Origin: SZUA-430 sp044375275
GTDB taxonomy: Bacteria > Pseudomonadota > Alphaproteobacteria > Micropepsales > Micropepsaceae
DNA length: 11,765 bases
Direction: 5' to 3'
NCBI GenBank assembly: GCA_044375275.1
Contig: JBILMZ010000103.1
Coordinates: forward strand, 1 to 11,765
Numbering within the stretch: position 1 is the stretch's first letter; each line of letters begins with the position of its first letter. Below, piece after piece: positions 1 through 6,758 of this stretch. The notes under the pieces are model-generated. The model was not told where the DNA came from, ran no database searches, and worked only from the letters and a program-made list of their open reading frames with translations. Position numbers and translations under genes: made by a program.

Positions 1-366
1 GCCTATCTCATGGCGCATCCCGAAGTCATCGAACTTCCACTTCAACAGATCAAGGACGGTCTCGTATTCGTCGCGGAGTTGACTGGCACCGTCGTCGGCT
101 ACGTGTCGCTGAAGGTCTATGCCAAACGGAAGATGGAACTTGAGGGTCTGTTCACCGAGCCGGACCAATGGCGACAGGGCATCGGCCGCCAACTTGTGCT
201 CCATGCCATCGACATAAGCCGTTCACAGGGAGCGCGCACCATGATCGTGTTCGCAAATCCGCACGCGCTCGGCTTCTATCGCCGGATGGGCTTCATCAAG
301 GAGGGTGAAATCACGGTGGAGTCCCAAACCGCCATGATAATGAGCATGGATCTCAGGCGTCGCTAG
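1..366 (+). CDS. GNAT-family N-acetyltransferase, 5' end missing
   Basis: The reading frame is open from base 1 (Ala-Tyr-Leu, then Met at base 10), so the true start probably lies to the left. About 121 codons remain, roughly the C-terminal four fifths of a GNAT domain. Seen: a core strand (FVAELTGTVVGYVSL), then the GLF..P strand leading into the acetyl-CoA pyrophosphate loop WRQGIGRQLV (about residues 53-62 counted from the Met), and the C-terminal ANPHALGFYRRMGF segment typical of GNAT motif B. The family moves an acetyl group from acetyl-CoA to an amine on a small molecule or protein. The substrate cannot be told from the sequence. An internal start at base 10 would leave the fold without its first strand and helix, so I treat the gene as truncated by the window edge. 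It converges on the TetR gene, and the stop codons overlap in CTAG at 363-366. Confidence 0.85.
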   Translation, partial: AYLMAHPEVIELPLQQIKDGLVFVAELTGTVVGYVSLKVYAKRKMELEGLFTEPDQWRQGIGRQLVLHAIDISRSQGARTMIVFANPHALGFYRRMGFIKEGEITVESQTAMIMSMDLRRR

Positions 367-944
367 TTCGCCCGCCCGCGTAGCAGCCGCTCCATCGCAT
401 GCACGCAACCATCGATCGTGATCCCGCTTTCACCACGCGCCAGCGCAAACGCGCTTTCATTTATCGCACCAAGCAGCAGGATCGCCAGCGGCCGCGCCGG
501 CTGAAGCGGAATTTCTCCGGACGCGATCAGCGCCTCGACGCCGTCCGTGATCGTGCGCATACCCCGCAGCATGTCCCGGCTTTGCAGGAAGCGCGCATTC
601 AGCACAACTGGAGATTCGACTAGCACGATGCGGTGATACTCCTTGTCTTGCGCAAACTCGAGAAACGCACGAAAGCCTTCGAGAAACCCCTTGAGCCCTC
701 CCACCATGCGTGCCCGCTCCCGTGCATGGGCATCCATCTCTGCATCAAGCTCGTCAAAGACGGCCCCGAACAGGTCGACCTTGCCTTTGAAATGATGGAA
801 GAGCGCACCGATCGTCACTCCGGCCTGCGCCGCCACCTCGGCTGTGGTGGTCGCCGAGAACCCCCTGTCCGCAAACAGCGTCCGTGCCGCGCGGATGATG
901 TCCGCGCGGGTCTGGGCTGCAGCTTGGGCGGTTCGTCGGGCCAG
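363..944 (-). CDS. TetR/AcrR-family transcriptional regulator
   Basis: Probable one-component repressor of its own gene and of the divergent monooxygenase gene. The N-terminal DNA-binding domain is clear: a helix ending in AARTLFADRGF, then the helix-turn-helix TTAEVAAQAGVTIGALFHHF and KGKVDLF (about residues 33-59). The C-terminal domain is helical and variable, as expected for ligand binding and dimerisation. The start is uncertain. The first ATG is at 1007, but a strong minus-strand promoter (-10 at 999-1004) would begin transcription near 992, below that ATG. Downstream, a perfect AGGAGG at 951-956 sits 6 bases before an in-frame CTG at 944. Starting there gives a 193-residue protein beginning (M)ARRTAQAAAQTRADI, which matches how AcrR-type proteins usually begin. 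An in-frame TTG at 971 is the main alternative and lacks a good ribosome binding site. Family assignment is firm; the start and the target are inferred. Confidence 0.9.
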   Translation of the reverse strand: MARRTAQAAAQTRADIIRAARTLFADRGFSATTTAEVAAQAGVTIGALFHHFKGKVDLFGAVFDELDAEMDAHARERARMVGGLKGFLEGFRAFLEFAQDKEYHRIVLVESPVVLNARFLQSRDMLRGMRTITDGVEALIASGEIPLQPARPLAILLLGAINESAFALARGESGITIDGCVHAMERLLRGRAN

Positions 945-950
945 GGCAGG

Positions 951-956
951 CCTCCT
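951..956 (-). promoter_or_regulatory. Ribosome binding site AGGAGG that decides the TetR start
   Basis: On the minus strand a perfect AGGAGG is followed after 6 bases by CTG (944-942), in frame with the TetR domain. No ATG, GTG or TTG in that frame lies at a workable distance downstream. It also encodes Arg-Arg in longer versions of the protein, so it could be a coincidence, but its spacing and the resulting N-terminus both fit initiation at CTG. Confidence 0.45.
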
Positions 957-979
957 CAGGCTTGGGATCAAGGCCCGGA

Positions 980-1008
980 TTGACTTCCGGAAGCCTTCAT
1001 TATACATA
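980..1008 (+). promoter_or_regulatory. Possible promoter for the monooxygenase gene
   Basis: Plus-strand TTGACT (980-985, five of six consensus bases) is followed after 17 bases by TACATA (1003-1008), or after 15 bases by TATACA (1001-1006). The -10 is weak, which suits a regulated promoter. It overlaps the opposing TetR promoter and the palindrome, so one bound repressor could block both. The leader would be about 30 bases and carry AAGAGG (1031-1036), ten bases before the ATG at 1047. Confidence 0.4.
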
Positions 1009-1027
1009 GTGATGATATGTAAATCAA
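999..1027 (-). promoter_or_regulatory. Sigma-70-type promoter for the TetR gene
   Basis: On the minus strand: -35 TTGATT (1027-1022), a 17-base spacer, and a consensus -10 TATAAT (1004-999). Predicted transcription start is near 992. This gives a leader of about 47 bases to the CTG at 944 and places the first in-frame ATG (1007) upstream of the transcript. The operator-like palindrome at 1003-1021 fills the spacer, as expected for autoregulation. Confidence 0.65.
1003..1021. promoter_or_regulatory. Operator-like palindrome TACATA-N7-TATGTA
   Basis: Perfect 6-bp half-sites 1003-1008 and 1016-1021 are separated by GTGATGA, a 19-bp span typical in size for TetR-family operators. It sits between the -35 and -10 of the TetR promoter and touches the -10 of the monooxygenase promoter. 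A second, shorter perfect palindrome, CTTCCGGAAG (984-993), lies just to the left over the predicted TetR transcription start. Binding by the neighbouring TetR protein is an inference from position and symmetry. Confidence 0.5.
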
Positions 1028-1046
1028 TGCAAGAGGCGCAGCCGCC

Positions 1047-2552
1047 ATGGCTACGGAACACTTTGATGTGCTGATCATCGGCGCCGGACTGTCCGGTATC
1101 GACGCCGGATGGCATCTCAACAAATACGCACCGAAGAAGTCCTACGTCATCCTCGAAAACCGCGAGCGCATAGGCGGCACCTGGGACCTGTTCCGCTATC
1201 CCGGCATCCGTTCGGACTCGGACATGCTGACAATGGGATACCGCTTCAAGCCCTGGACGCATCAGAGCACGATCTCGCCCGGCCACGCGATCCGTGAATA
1301 TGTCACCGAAACCGCAAAGGAAGCCGACGTCGATCGCCACATCCGCTTCCGCCACAACGTGTCGAGCGCCGCCTGGGACTCCGCGACAGCGCGCTGGACG
1401 ATACAGGCCCGCAAGCGCGACGACAGCGGCAAGGAAGTCCCCGTCACCTACACGGCAAGTTTCCTTTTCTCCTGCGCCGGCTACTACCGCTACAGCGCGG
1501 GCTACACACCTGAATTCGCAGGCCGCGACAGGTTCCGCGGCACGGTCATTCACCCGCAGGTCTGGCCGGAAGGCTTCAACTATGACGGCAAGCGCGTGAT
1601 CATCATCGGATCAGGCGCCACTGCCGTGACGCTGCTGCCGAACATGGCCAAGACCGCAGCCCACGTGACCATGCTTCAGCGATCCCCGACCTACTACGTC
1701 TCCCGCCCTGAAAAGGACTGGCTCGCCAACAATCTGCGCAAGATCCTGCCGGCGACCTGGGCTTACGCCCTCCCCCGCTGGCGCAACATCGTGCTGCAGC
1801 GCTTCTTCTACAGCAAGTCGCGTACCAATCCGAAGGGCGTGAAGAACTTCCTGATCAATGGCGTAAAGGCACTGCTGCCGAAGGACTTCGACGTCGAGAA
1901 GCACTTCACGCCGACCTACAATCCCTGGGACCAGCGCCTGTGTCTCGTGCCCGACGCCGACATGTTCAACGCGATCAGTTCGGGTCGCGCGAGCGTTGTC
2001 ACGGATCACATCGACACATTCACCGAGAAGGGCATCCTCCTCAAGTCAGGCAAGGAACTTGAAGCCGACGTGATCGTGACCGCGACGGGCCTTCAGGTCC
2101 AGATGCTCGGCGGCATCAGCGTCTCCGTTGACGGCAAGCCCGTCGAATGGGGCAAGACCTTCACCTACAAGGGCCTGATGTTCTCCGGCGTGCCAAACCT
2201 CGCCAATATCTTCGGCTACACGAACGCCTCCTGGACACTGCGCGCAGACCTCGTGTGCGAATGGGTGACCCGCCTGCTCAACCGCATGGACGAAAAGGGC
2301 GCGCAGATTGCCGTGCCGCAGCTTACGGACCGCAACATGAAAGCCGAACCGTGGCTCGACTTCTCGTCGGGCTATGTGCTGCGCGCCATCGATCAGCTCC
2401 CCAAGCAGGGACCGGATGCGCCCTGGAAGCAGAACCAGGACTACTTCGCCGACATCAAGGAACTGCGCAAGGCACCGATCGAGGATGGCGTCCTGCAGCT
2501 GACCGGTGCGGGTCAGGAAGCTGTCGCCGAACTCGCACGCGCAGCCGAATAG
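1047..2552 (+). CDS. EthA-like flavin-containing Baeyer-Villiger monooxygenase
   Basis: A 501-residue soluble FAD- and NADPH-dependent monooxygenase. Such enzymes use O2 to turn ketones into esters or lactones, or to oxygenate sulfur. Seen: the FAD-binding Rossmann motif GAGLSG (12-17), GGTWDLFRYPGIRSDSDM (43-60), the Baeyer-Villiger fingerprint FxGxxxHxxxWP matched exactly at 163-174 (FRGTVIHPQVWP), the NADPH-binding GSGATAVT (188-195) and the ATG motif VTATGL (344-349). Further long stretches, such as YNPWDQRLCLVP (291-302) and GYTNASWTLRADLV (390-403), closely resemble mycobacterial EthA, which has about 489 residues and activates thioamide prodrugs. Length and domain order are complete. 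The ATG at 1047 has AAGAGG ten bases upstream. Divergence from a TetR gene mirrors ethA/ethR. The natural substrate is unknown; the family is confident. Confidence 0.93.
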   Translation: MATEHFDVLIIGAGLSGIDAGWHLNKYAPKKSYVILENRERIGGTWDLFRYPGIRSDSDMLTMGYRFKPWTHQSTISPGHAIREYVTETAKEADVDRHIRFRHNVSSAAWDSATARWTIQARKRDDSGKEVPVTYTASFLFSCAGYYRYSAGYTPEFAGRDRFRGTVIHPQVWPEGFNYDGKRVIIIGSGATAVTLLPNMAKTAAHVTMLQRSPTYYVSRPEKDWLANNLRKILPATWAYALPRWRNIVLQRFFYSKSRTNPKGVKNFLINGVKALLPKDFDVEKHFTPTYNPWDQRLCLVPDADMFNAISSGRASVVTDHIDTFTEKGILLKSGKELEADVIVTATGLQVQMLGGISVSVDGKPVEWGKTFTYKGLMFSGVPNLANIFGYTNASWTLRADLVCEWVTRLLNRMDEKGAQIAVPQLTDRNMKAEPWLDFSSGYVLRAIDQLPKQGPDAPWKQNQDYFADIKELRKAPIEDGVLQLTGAGQEAVAELARAAE

Positions 2553-2649
2553 TTCCAGGCCGATTTCACATTCATTTGGGCTCTTGTCTTGTCGCGCCGG
2601 TATCGGGTCATATGCACGCCATGAGCATTGACCCGACCGGAGACAGGAC

Positions 2650-3510
2650 ATGACCGACGCAACCTACACCCCGCCAAAAGTCTGGAAGTGGAACACGGAG
2701 GCCGAGGGCCGTTTTGCAAAGATCAATCGCCCGGTCGCTGGATCGACTCATGAAAAGGCGCTGCAGGTCGGCAAGCATCCGCTGCAGCTTTATTCGCTGG
2801 GTACGCCGAACGGCGTGAAGGTGACCGTCATGCTCGAGGAACTGCTCGCGCTCGGGCACAAGGGAGCCGAATACGACGCCTGGCTGGTCAACATCAATGA
2901 CGGCCAGCAGTTCAGCTCCGGCTTCGTATCCATCAACCCCAACTCCAAGATCCCCGCCCTGCTGGACCACAGCACGCCGACGCCGACACGCGTCTTCGAA
3001 TCGGCAGCCATCCTCGTCTACCTGGCAGAGAAGTTTGGCGGCGCCTTCATGCCCAAGGATCTGCCGGCAAGGGCGGAATGCCTGTCCTGGCTGTTCTGGC
3101 AGATGGGATCTGCGCCGTTCCTCGGTGGCGGCTTCGGACACTTCTACGCCTATGCGCCCATCAAGATCGAATACGCGATCGATCGCTACGCCATGGAGAC
3201 CAAGCGTCAGCTCGACGTGCTGAACCAGCATCTGGCGACGAATGAGTACATGACGGGCAAGGACTACTCGATCGCCGACATGGCCATCTGGCCCTGGTAT
3301 GGCGCCATGGTGAAGGGGGTTCTGTACGGAGCTGCCGAATTCCTTTCGGTGCACGAATACACAAACGTGATCCGTTGGGCCGACCAGATTGCCCAGCGCC
3401 CCGCAGTCCAGCGCGGTCGGATGGTAAATCGCGTCTTCGGCGATCCCTCCTCCCAGCTTCCGGAACGTCATGACGCCAGCGACTTCGATCGCGTCAAGCC
3501 CAAGGGATAA
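2650..3510 (+). CDS. yghU: YghU-type glutathione transferase / GSH-dependent disulfide-bond oxidoreductase
   Basis: A 286-residue cytosolic protein of the Nu-class glutathione transferases, nearly the same length as E. coli YghU (288). In that family the active site binds two glutathiones or one GSSG, and the enzyme reduces disulfides and organic hydroperoxides. Seen: the family's N-terminal extension (VWKWN, FAKINRPVAGSTHEK), the thioredoxin-fold start LYSLGTPNGVKV (47-58) with the Thr-Pro-Asn glutathione contacts, the cis-proline region SKIPALLDH (99-107), the gamma-glutamyl-binding FESAA (116-120), the glycine-rich FLGGGFGHFY (157-166) and the helical-domain signature YSIADMAIWPW (206-216), ending in ERHDASDF. 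The ATG has GGAGA six bases upstream (2639-2643). It lies 97 bases after the monooxygenase gene on the same strand and may be cotranscribed, although TTGTCG (2589-2594) and TATGCA (2611-2616) could form a weak promoter of its own. Confidence 0.95.
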   Translation: MTDATYTPPKVWKWNTEAEGRFAKINRPVAGSTHEKALQVGKHPLQLYSLGTPNGVKVTVMLEELLALGHKGAEYDAWLVNINDGQQFSSGFVSINPNSKIPALLDHSTPTPTRVFESAAILVYLAEKFGGAFMPKDLPARAECLSWLFWQMGSAPFLGGGFGHFYAYAPIKIEYAIDRYAMETKRQLDVLNQHLATNEYMTGKDYSIADMAIWPWYGAMVKGVLYGAAEFLSVHEYTNVIRWADQIAQRPAVQRGRMVNRVFGDPSSQLPERHDASDFDRVKPKG

Positions 3511-3512
3511 AC

Positions 3513-4067
3513 TCAGGCCTGATGTTGCTGCCGGGATCGCCAGCGTTTGATGGCGCGCGCCATGTGCGCGCGCTTCAGGCGCCTTCGCTTCACAAGCGCC
3601 CTGAAGTCAGGCAGGTGATCAAAATACTGCAACTGCCAGCGGTAATAGTTGACGTACTCCAGCAGCGCCAGGAGCGCCATGCCGACCGTAAGCCAAGACG
3701 TAGCCCCGAACACGCCGCCCATCGACAAGACATCAACAATGAAGGAAATGACCGCCAGTCCGGTCGACACGACAGCCAGCGGTTCGGCCGCAGCAATCCG
3801 CGGAAGCCAGGTATCATAGGGCTCCTGCTGCCCGCGCAGGCGAAGATACTCGATGCGCCAGTAACACGCACCAATGACGAGCAGCACCGCATTGGCAGCA
3901 AGGCAGACCAGCAGCGGCCACCGGATTTGATCGCCAAGACTGATCGCACAGATGAGAACGGCTGCAGGCACGAGGGCGACGTTCATTGCCTCCATCTGCC
4001 AGTACATCGACAGGCGTTTCTCAAGGGCTGATGGGCTTGTATCCCCGACGCGACCCGTTGCCCTCAC
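3513..4067 (-). CDS. Small four-helix membrane protein of unknown function
   Basis: I do not recognise a family. From the GTG at 4067 the product is 184 residues. It has a short polar N-terminus (about 25 residues), then four hydrophobic segments at about 27-45, 49-70, 94-115 and 122-142, and a strongly basic tail (160-184, KRRRLKRAHMARAIKRWRSR). The tail probably stays in the cytoplasm and could touch phospholipid headgroups or nucleic acid. The even helix number puts the N-terminus on the same side. The GTG start is chosen because AGGGAG (4074-4079) stands six bases before it. The open frame reaches upstream to 4190, but that extension would cross the hrpB start. An in-frame ATG at Met21 would also keep all four helices. 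Its stop is two bases from the yghU stop (convergent), and it is divergent from hrpB. There is no catalytic motif. Confidence 0.7.
   Translation of the reverse strand: MRATGRVGDTSPSALEKRLSMYWQMEAMNVALVPAAVLICAISLGDQIRWPLLVCLAANAVLLVIGACYWRIEYLRLRGQQEPYDTWLPRIAAAEPLAVVSTGLAVISFIVDVLSMGGVFGATSWLTVGMALLALLEYVNYYRWQLQYFDHLPDFRALVKRRRLKRAHMARAIKRWRSRQQHQA
3550..3563. repeat. 14-bp perfect palindrome in the membrane-protein 3' end
   Basis: ATGGCGCGCGCCAT is a perfect palindrome inside the codons for Met-Ala-Arg-Ala in the basic tail. It lies about 40 bases past the yghU stop on the opposite strand. It may be chance in Arg/Ala-rich coding sequence, or it could form a stem in the yghU transcript's 3' end. 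Confidence 0.4.
3573..3606. repeat. Imperfect inverted repeat, possible terminator stem for yghU
   Basis: CTTCAGGCGC (3573-3582) pairs with GCGCCCTGAAG (3596-3606) with one bulged C, giving about ten pairs around a 13-base loop. It lies 63 bases past the yghU stop, within the coding end of the convergent membrane-protein gene. No T-run follows on the plus strand, so it is at best a weak intrinsic terminator or a transcript-stabilising stem. Confidence 0.3.
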
Positions 4068-4134
4068 GGCTGGCTCCCTGCTAATTCCAGGTGACAGGAT
4101 AATGCTTAAGACCTCCGCCTGCCAGTGACAGGCT

Positions 4135-4163
4135 TTGACGCGTGCCGACACAGTACCTAAAAC
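4135..4163 (+). promoter_or_regulatory. hrpB: Probable hrpB promoter, with almost no leader
   Basis: TTGACG (4135-4140) is followed after 17 bases by TAAAAC (4158-4163). The predicted transcription start near 4170 is only about two bases before the ATG at 4172, implying a leaderless or nearly leaderless transcript. It also argues against the in-frame GTG at 4142, which would be upstream of the transcript. Confidence 0.45.
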
Positions 4164-4171
4164 GACAGGCG

Positions 4172-6643
4172 ATGTTGCCCCAACTTCCAATCACGGCGAT
4201 TTTTCCCGACTTGCGCAAGGCGATGCAGGACGCCAGGTCCGTCGTGCTTGAGGCACCACCCGGCGCGGGCAAGACCACCCTCGTGCCCCTCGCCCTGCTG
4301 GATGAACCTTGGCTGCGGGACAGGAAAATCCTGATGCTGGAACCTCGGAGGGTTGCAGCCCGCGCGGCCGCTTCGCGGATGGCATCCCTCCTGCGAGAGG
4401 AACCGGGAGGGATCGTCGGCTACCGCGTCAGGCAGGACAGCCGCGTGTCAGCCCGGACGAGAATCATTGTTCTCACCGAAGCGCTGCTGACGCGCCGGCT
4501 TCAGGAAGATCCGGAACTGGGCGACGTTGGCCTCGTGATCTTTGATGAATTCCACGAACGCAGCCTCAACGCCGATCTGGGACTGGCGCTGGCGCTGCAG
4601 GTTCAGGAAGCGCTCAACTCCAACATCCGACTTCTTGTGATGTCTGCGACGCTCGATGGCGCACGCATAGCCACGCTACTCGGCAATGCCCCTGTCATCC
4701 GCAGCGACGGACGCATGTTCCCGGTCGAAACCAGATACGTCACGCCGCCTCAGAACCAGCGTATCGATCAGATCGTCACCGGCACGATCCTTGACGCCCT
4801 GCACGACACCGAAGGAGGCCTGCTGGCGTTCCTTCCCGGTGAAGGCGAGATCAGGTCAGTCGAACGCGCCCTCGCCGCGCACGACCTTGGGAATGCGGAA
4901 CTGGCTCCGCTGTATGGCAACCTGCCGCCCGAAGTTCAGGATAAAGCCATCCGGCCGCGCTCTGATGGCCGCCGCAAGATCGTGCTCGCAACCTCCATCG
5001 CCGAAACAAGCCTCACCATCGAAGATGTTCGCGTCGTCATCGACTCAGGCCTTCAGCGACTGGCGCGCTACAATCCGGCAACCGGCATGACACAGCTCGT
5101 GACGCAGCGCGTATCGCTGGCATCAGCAGACCAGCGCCGCGGCCGCGCGGGTCGTGTCGCACCTGGGATCTGCTACCGCCTCTGGAGCGAACCGGAAACG
5201 AGATCGTTGTCCGCATACACACCACCGGAGATCCTGACCAGCGACCTCGCACCGCTGGCTCTCGAAATCGCAGCGTGGGGAGAGCGGGATACTTCAGCCC
5301 TGCGTTTGCTGGACCAGCCGCCCAAGGGAACATTCACTGAGGCGCAATTGCTTCTCAGGGAACTCGAAGCGCTGGACAGTGAAAACCGCATAACACCTCA
5401 TGGCAGGGCGTGCCTGTCATTTGGAGCGCATCCTCGCCTGGCCCACATGATGATCAGGGGAAGTGAACTCGGTCTTGGAACAACAGCGGCCGCACTCGCC
5501 GCAGTTCTGTCGGAGCGTGACATCACGCGAACGCGAGACACCGACCTCCGCACGCGGCTCGAAACCTTTGCAGGCCGACCGGACCCGCAGGCTGACCGCG
5601 GCGCCCTGGCACGCGCACGCGAACAGGCGCGCACATGGTCACGCAACATGCGTGGCACCCGAACCGAAGTTGAGCCGACAGCCGCAGGACGGCTGACCGC
5701 ACTCGCCTACCCCGAGCGTGTGGCCCGCAGGCGCGGTCCTGCAAGCTTTCGTCTCGCAAATGGACGGGGCGCGATCATGACGGAAAGCGACCCGCTTGCA
5801 TCAGAACCCTTCATCGCCATCGCAGCGCTGGACGGCGCCGGCGCCAATGCCCGCGTACATCAGGCGGCGCCGCTGTCGCTGGCAGAAATTGAAGACCTGT
5901 TTGCGGATCAGATCACCACTGCCGAAAAGGTTGAATGGAGCGACCGTGAACGCATCGTTGTCTCGCGCGAGGAAACGCGGCTGTTCGATCTCGTCCTTGC
6001 TGAACGCCCCCTGCGCAAGCCATCCCCCGACCAGCTAGCATCTGCGACACTTCACGGAATCCGCTCAATGGGATTGAAGTGCCTGCCTTGGACAGACGAA
6101 GTGGATGCCCTCAGGCACCGGCTGACATTCATGCGCAGGATCGAACCGGATTATGGGTGGCCCGATGTAAGCGACGAAGGCCTGCTGCAGACACTCGAAA
6201 GCTGGCTAGCCGGTTTTCTTGATGGCATCAGCCGGGCGACGGAATTTCACCGGATCAGGCTGCAGGACGCCTTGGGCGCCATGCTCGACTGGGAGAAGCG
6301 CAAGAGGCTCGACGCGCAGGCTCCGGTATCCATCGAAGTACCTTCAGGCTCCAGCATCCGGATAGACTACGCCACCGACGAGCCTTTTCTTGCTGTTCGC
6401 CTTCAGGAAATGTTTGGCCTGTCGGACACCCCCGCCATTGCCAATGGTCGCGTTCCCCTCCTCCTTCATTTGCTGTCTCCGGCACGCCGGCCTGTGCAGG
6501 TGACAAGGGACCTCCGCAGCTTCTGGAAAAATGGGTACCCGGAAGTCAAACGCGACCTGAAGGGACGATACCCGAAGCATCACTGGCCCGACGACCCGTG
6601 GACGGCAATCCCCACGGCCCGCGCCAAGCCGCGCGGTACATGA
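4172..6643 (+). CDS. hrpB: ATP-dependent RNA helicase HrpB
   Basis: An 823-residue DEAH-box superfamily 2 helicase, complete and close to the usual HrpB length (about 810-850). HrpB's cellular role is poorly defined; it is grouped with RNA helicases. Seen: the N-terminus LPQLPITAIFPDL typical of the family, Walker A APPGAGKTT (28-36), motif Ia LEPRRVAARA (56-65), the DEFH box in VIFDEFHERS (122-131; the family has DEFH rather than strict DEAH), SAT (158-160), TSIAETSLTIEDV (274-286) and motif VI QRRGRAGR (321-328). The HrpB-specific C-terminal domain follows, with the closing HHWPDDPW (about 803-810). ATG 4172 is preferred over GTG 4142 because family proteins begin at this point and the predicted promoter starts transcription near 4170. 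It is divergent from the membrane-protein gene with a 104-base gap. No terminator is evident after the stop. Confidence 0.95.
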   Translation: MLPQLPITAIFPDLRKAMQDARSVVLEAPPGAGKTTLVPLALLDEPWLRDRKILMLEPRRVAARAAASRMASLLREEPGGIVGYRVRQDSRVSARTRIIVLTEALLTRRLQEDPELGDVGLVIFDEFHERSLNADLGLALALQVQEALNSNIRLLVMSATLDGARIATLLGNAPVIRSDGRMFPVETRYVTPPQNQRIDQIVTGTILDALHDTEGGLLAFLPGEGEIRSVERALAAHDLGNAELAPLYGNLPPEVQDKAIRPRSDGRRKIVLATSIAETSLTIEDVRVVIDSGLQRLARYNPATGMTQLVTQRVSLASADQRRGRAGRVAPGICYRLWSEPETRSLSAYTPPEILTSDLAPLALEIAAWGERDTSALRLLDQPPKGTFTEAQLLLRELEALDSENRITPHGRACLSFGAHPRLAHMMIRGSELGLGTTAAALAAVLSERDITRTRDTDLRTRLETFAGRPDPQADRGALARAREQARTWSRNMRGTRTEVEPTAAGRLTALAYPERVARRRGPASFRLANGRGAIMTESDPLASEPFIAIAALDGAGANARVHQAAPLSLAEIEDLFADQITTAEKVEWSDRERIVVSREETRLFDLVLAERPLRKPSPDQLASATLHGIRSMGLKCLPWTDEVDALRHRLTFMRRIEPDYGWPDVSDEGLLQTLESWLAGFLDGISRATEFHRIRLQDALGAMLDWEKRKRLDAQAPVSIEVPSGSSIRIDYATDEPFLAVRLQEMFGLSDTPAIANGRVPLLLHLLSPARRPVQVTRDLRSFWKNGYPEVKRDLKGRYPKHHWPDDPWTAIPTARAKPRGT

Positions 6644-6758
6644 ACCTGTTCGAACTTTCCGAATAATCTAAACAGATCCTTCACCTTGATTAATCGGACG
6701 GATTTAATGGTTCGCGAGCGATAATCCTCAGTCAATCAGGCGACCGGGGAACAGACTG

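Noticed and set aside
1008..1553. Upstream extension of the TetR reading frame to a 396-residue protein
   Set aside because: It is the antisense of the monooxygenase N-terminal half, has no family features, and would span the promoter and palindrome region.
2046..2651. 201-residue minus-strand frame opposite the monooxygenase C-terminus
   Set aside because: It overlaps a confidently assigned gene, has no ribosome binding site and no recognisable domain.
2608..3471. 287-residue minus-strand frame opposite yghU
   Set aside because: It is a shadow of a strongly conserved gene; the translation is low-complexity His/Val/Gly-rich with no domain.
4142..4171. GTG start for hrpB ten codons upstream
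   Set aside because: It lies upstream of the predicted transcript start, adds residues not typical of the family and has no good ribosome binding site.
6642..6655. GAAC-N6-GAAC resembling a LexA box
   Set aside because: The alphaproteobacterial LexA site is GAAC-N7-GAAC (equivalently GTTC-N7-GTTC). The spacing is one base short and the first half-site overlaps the hrpB stop.
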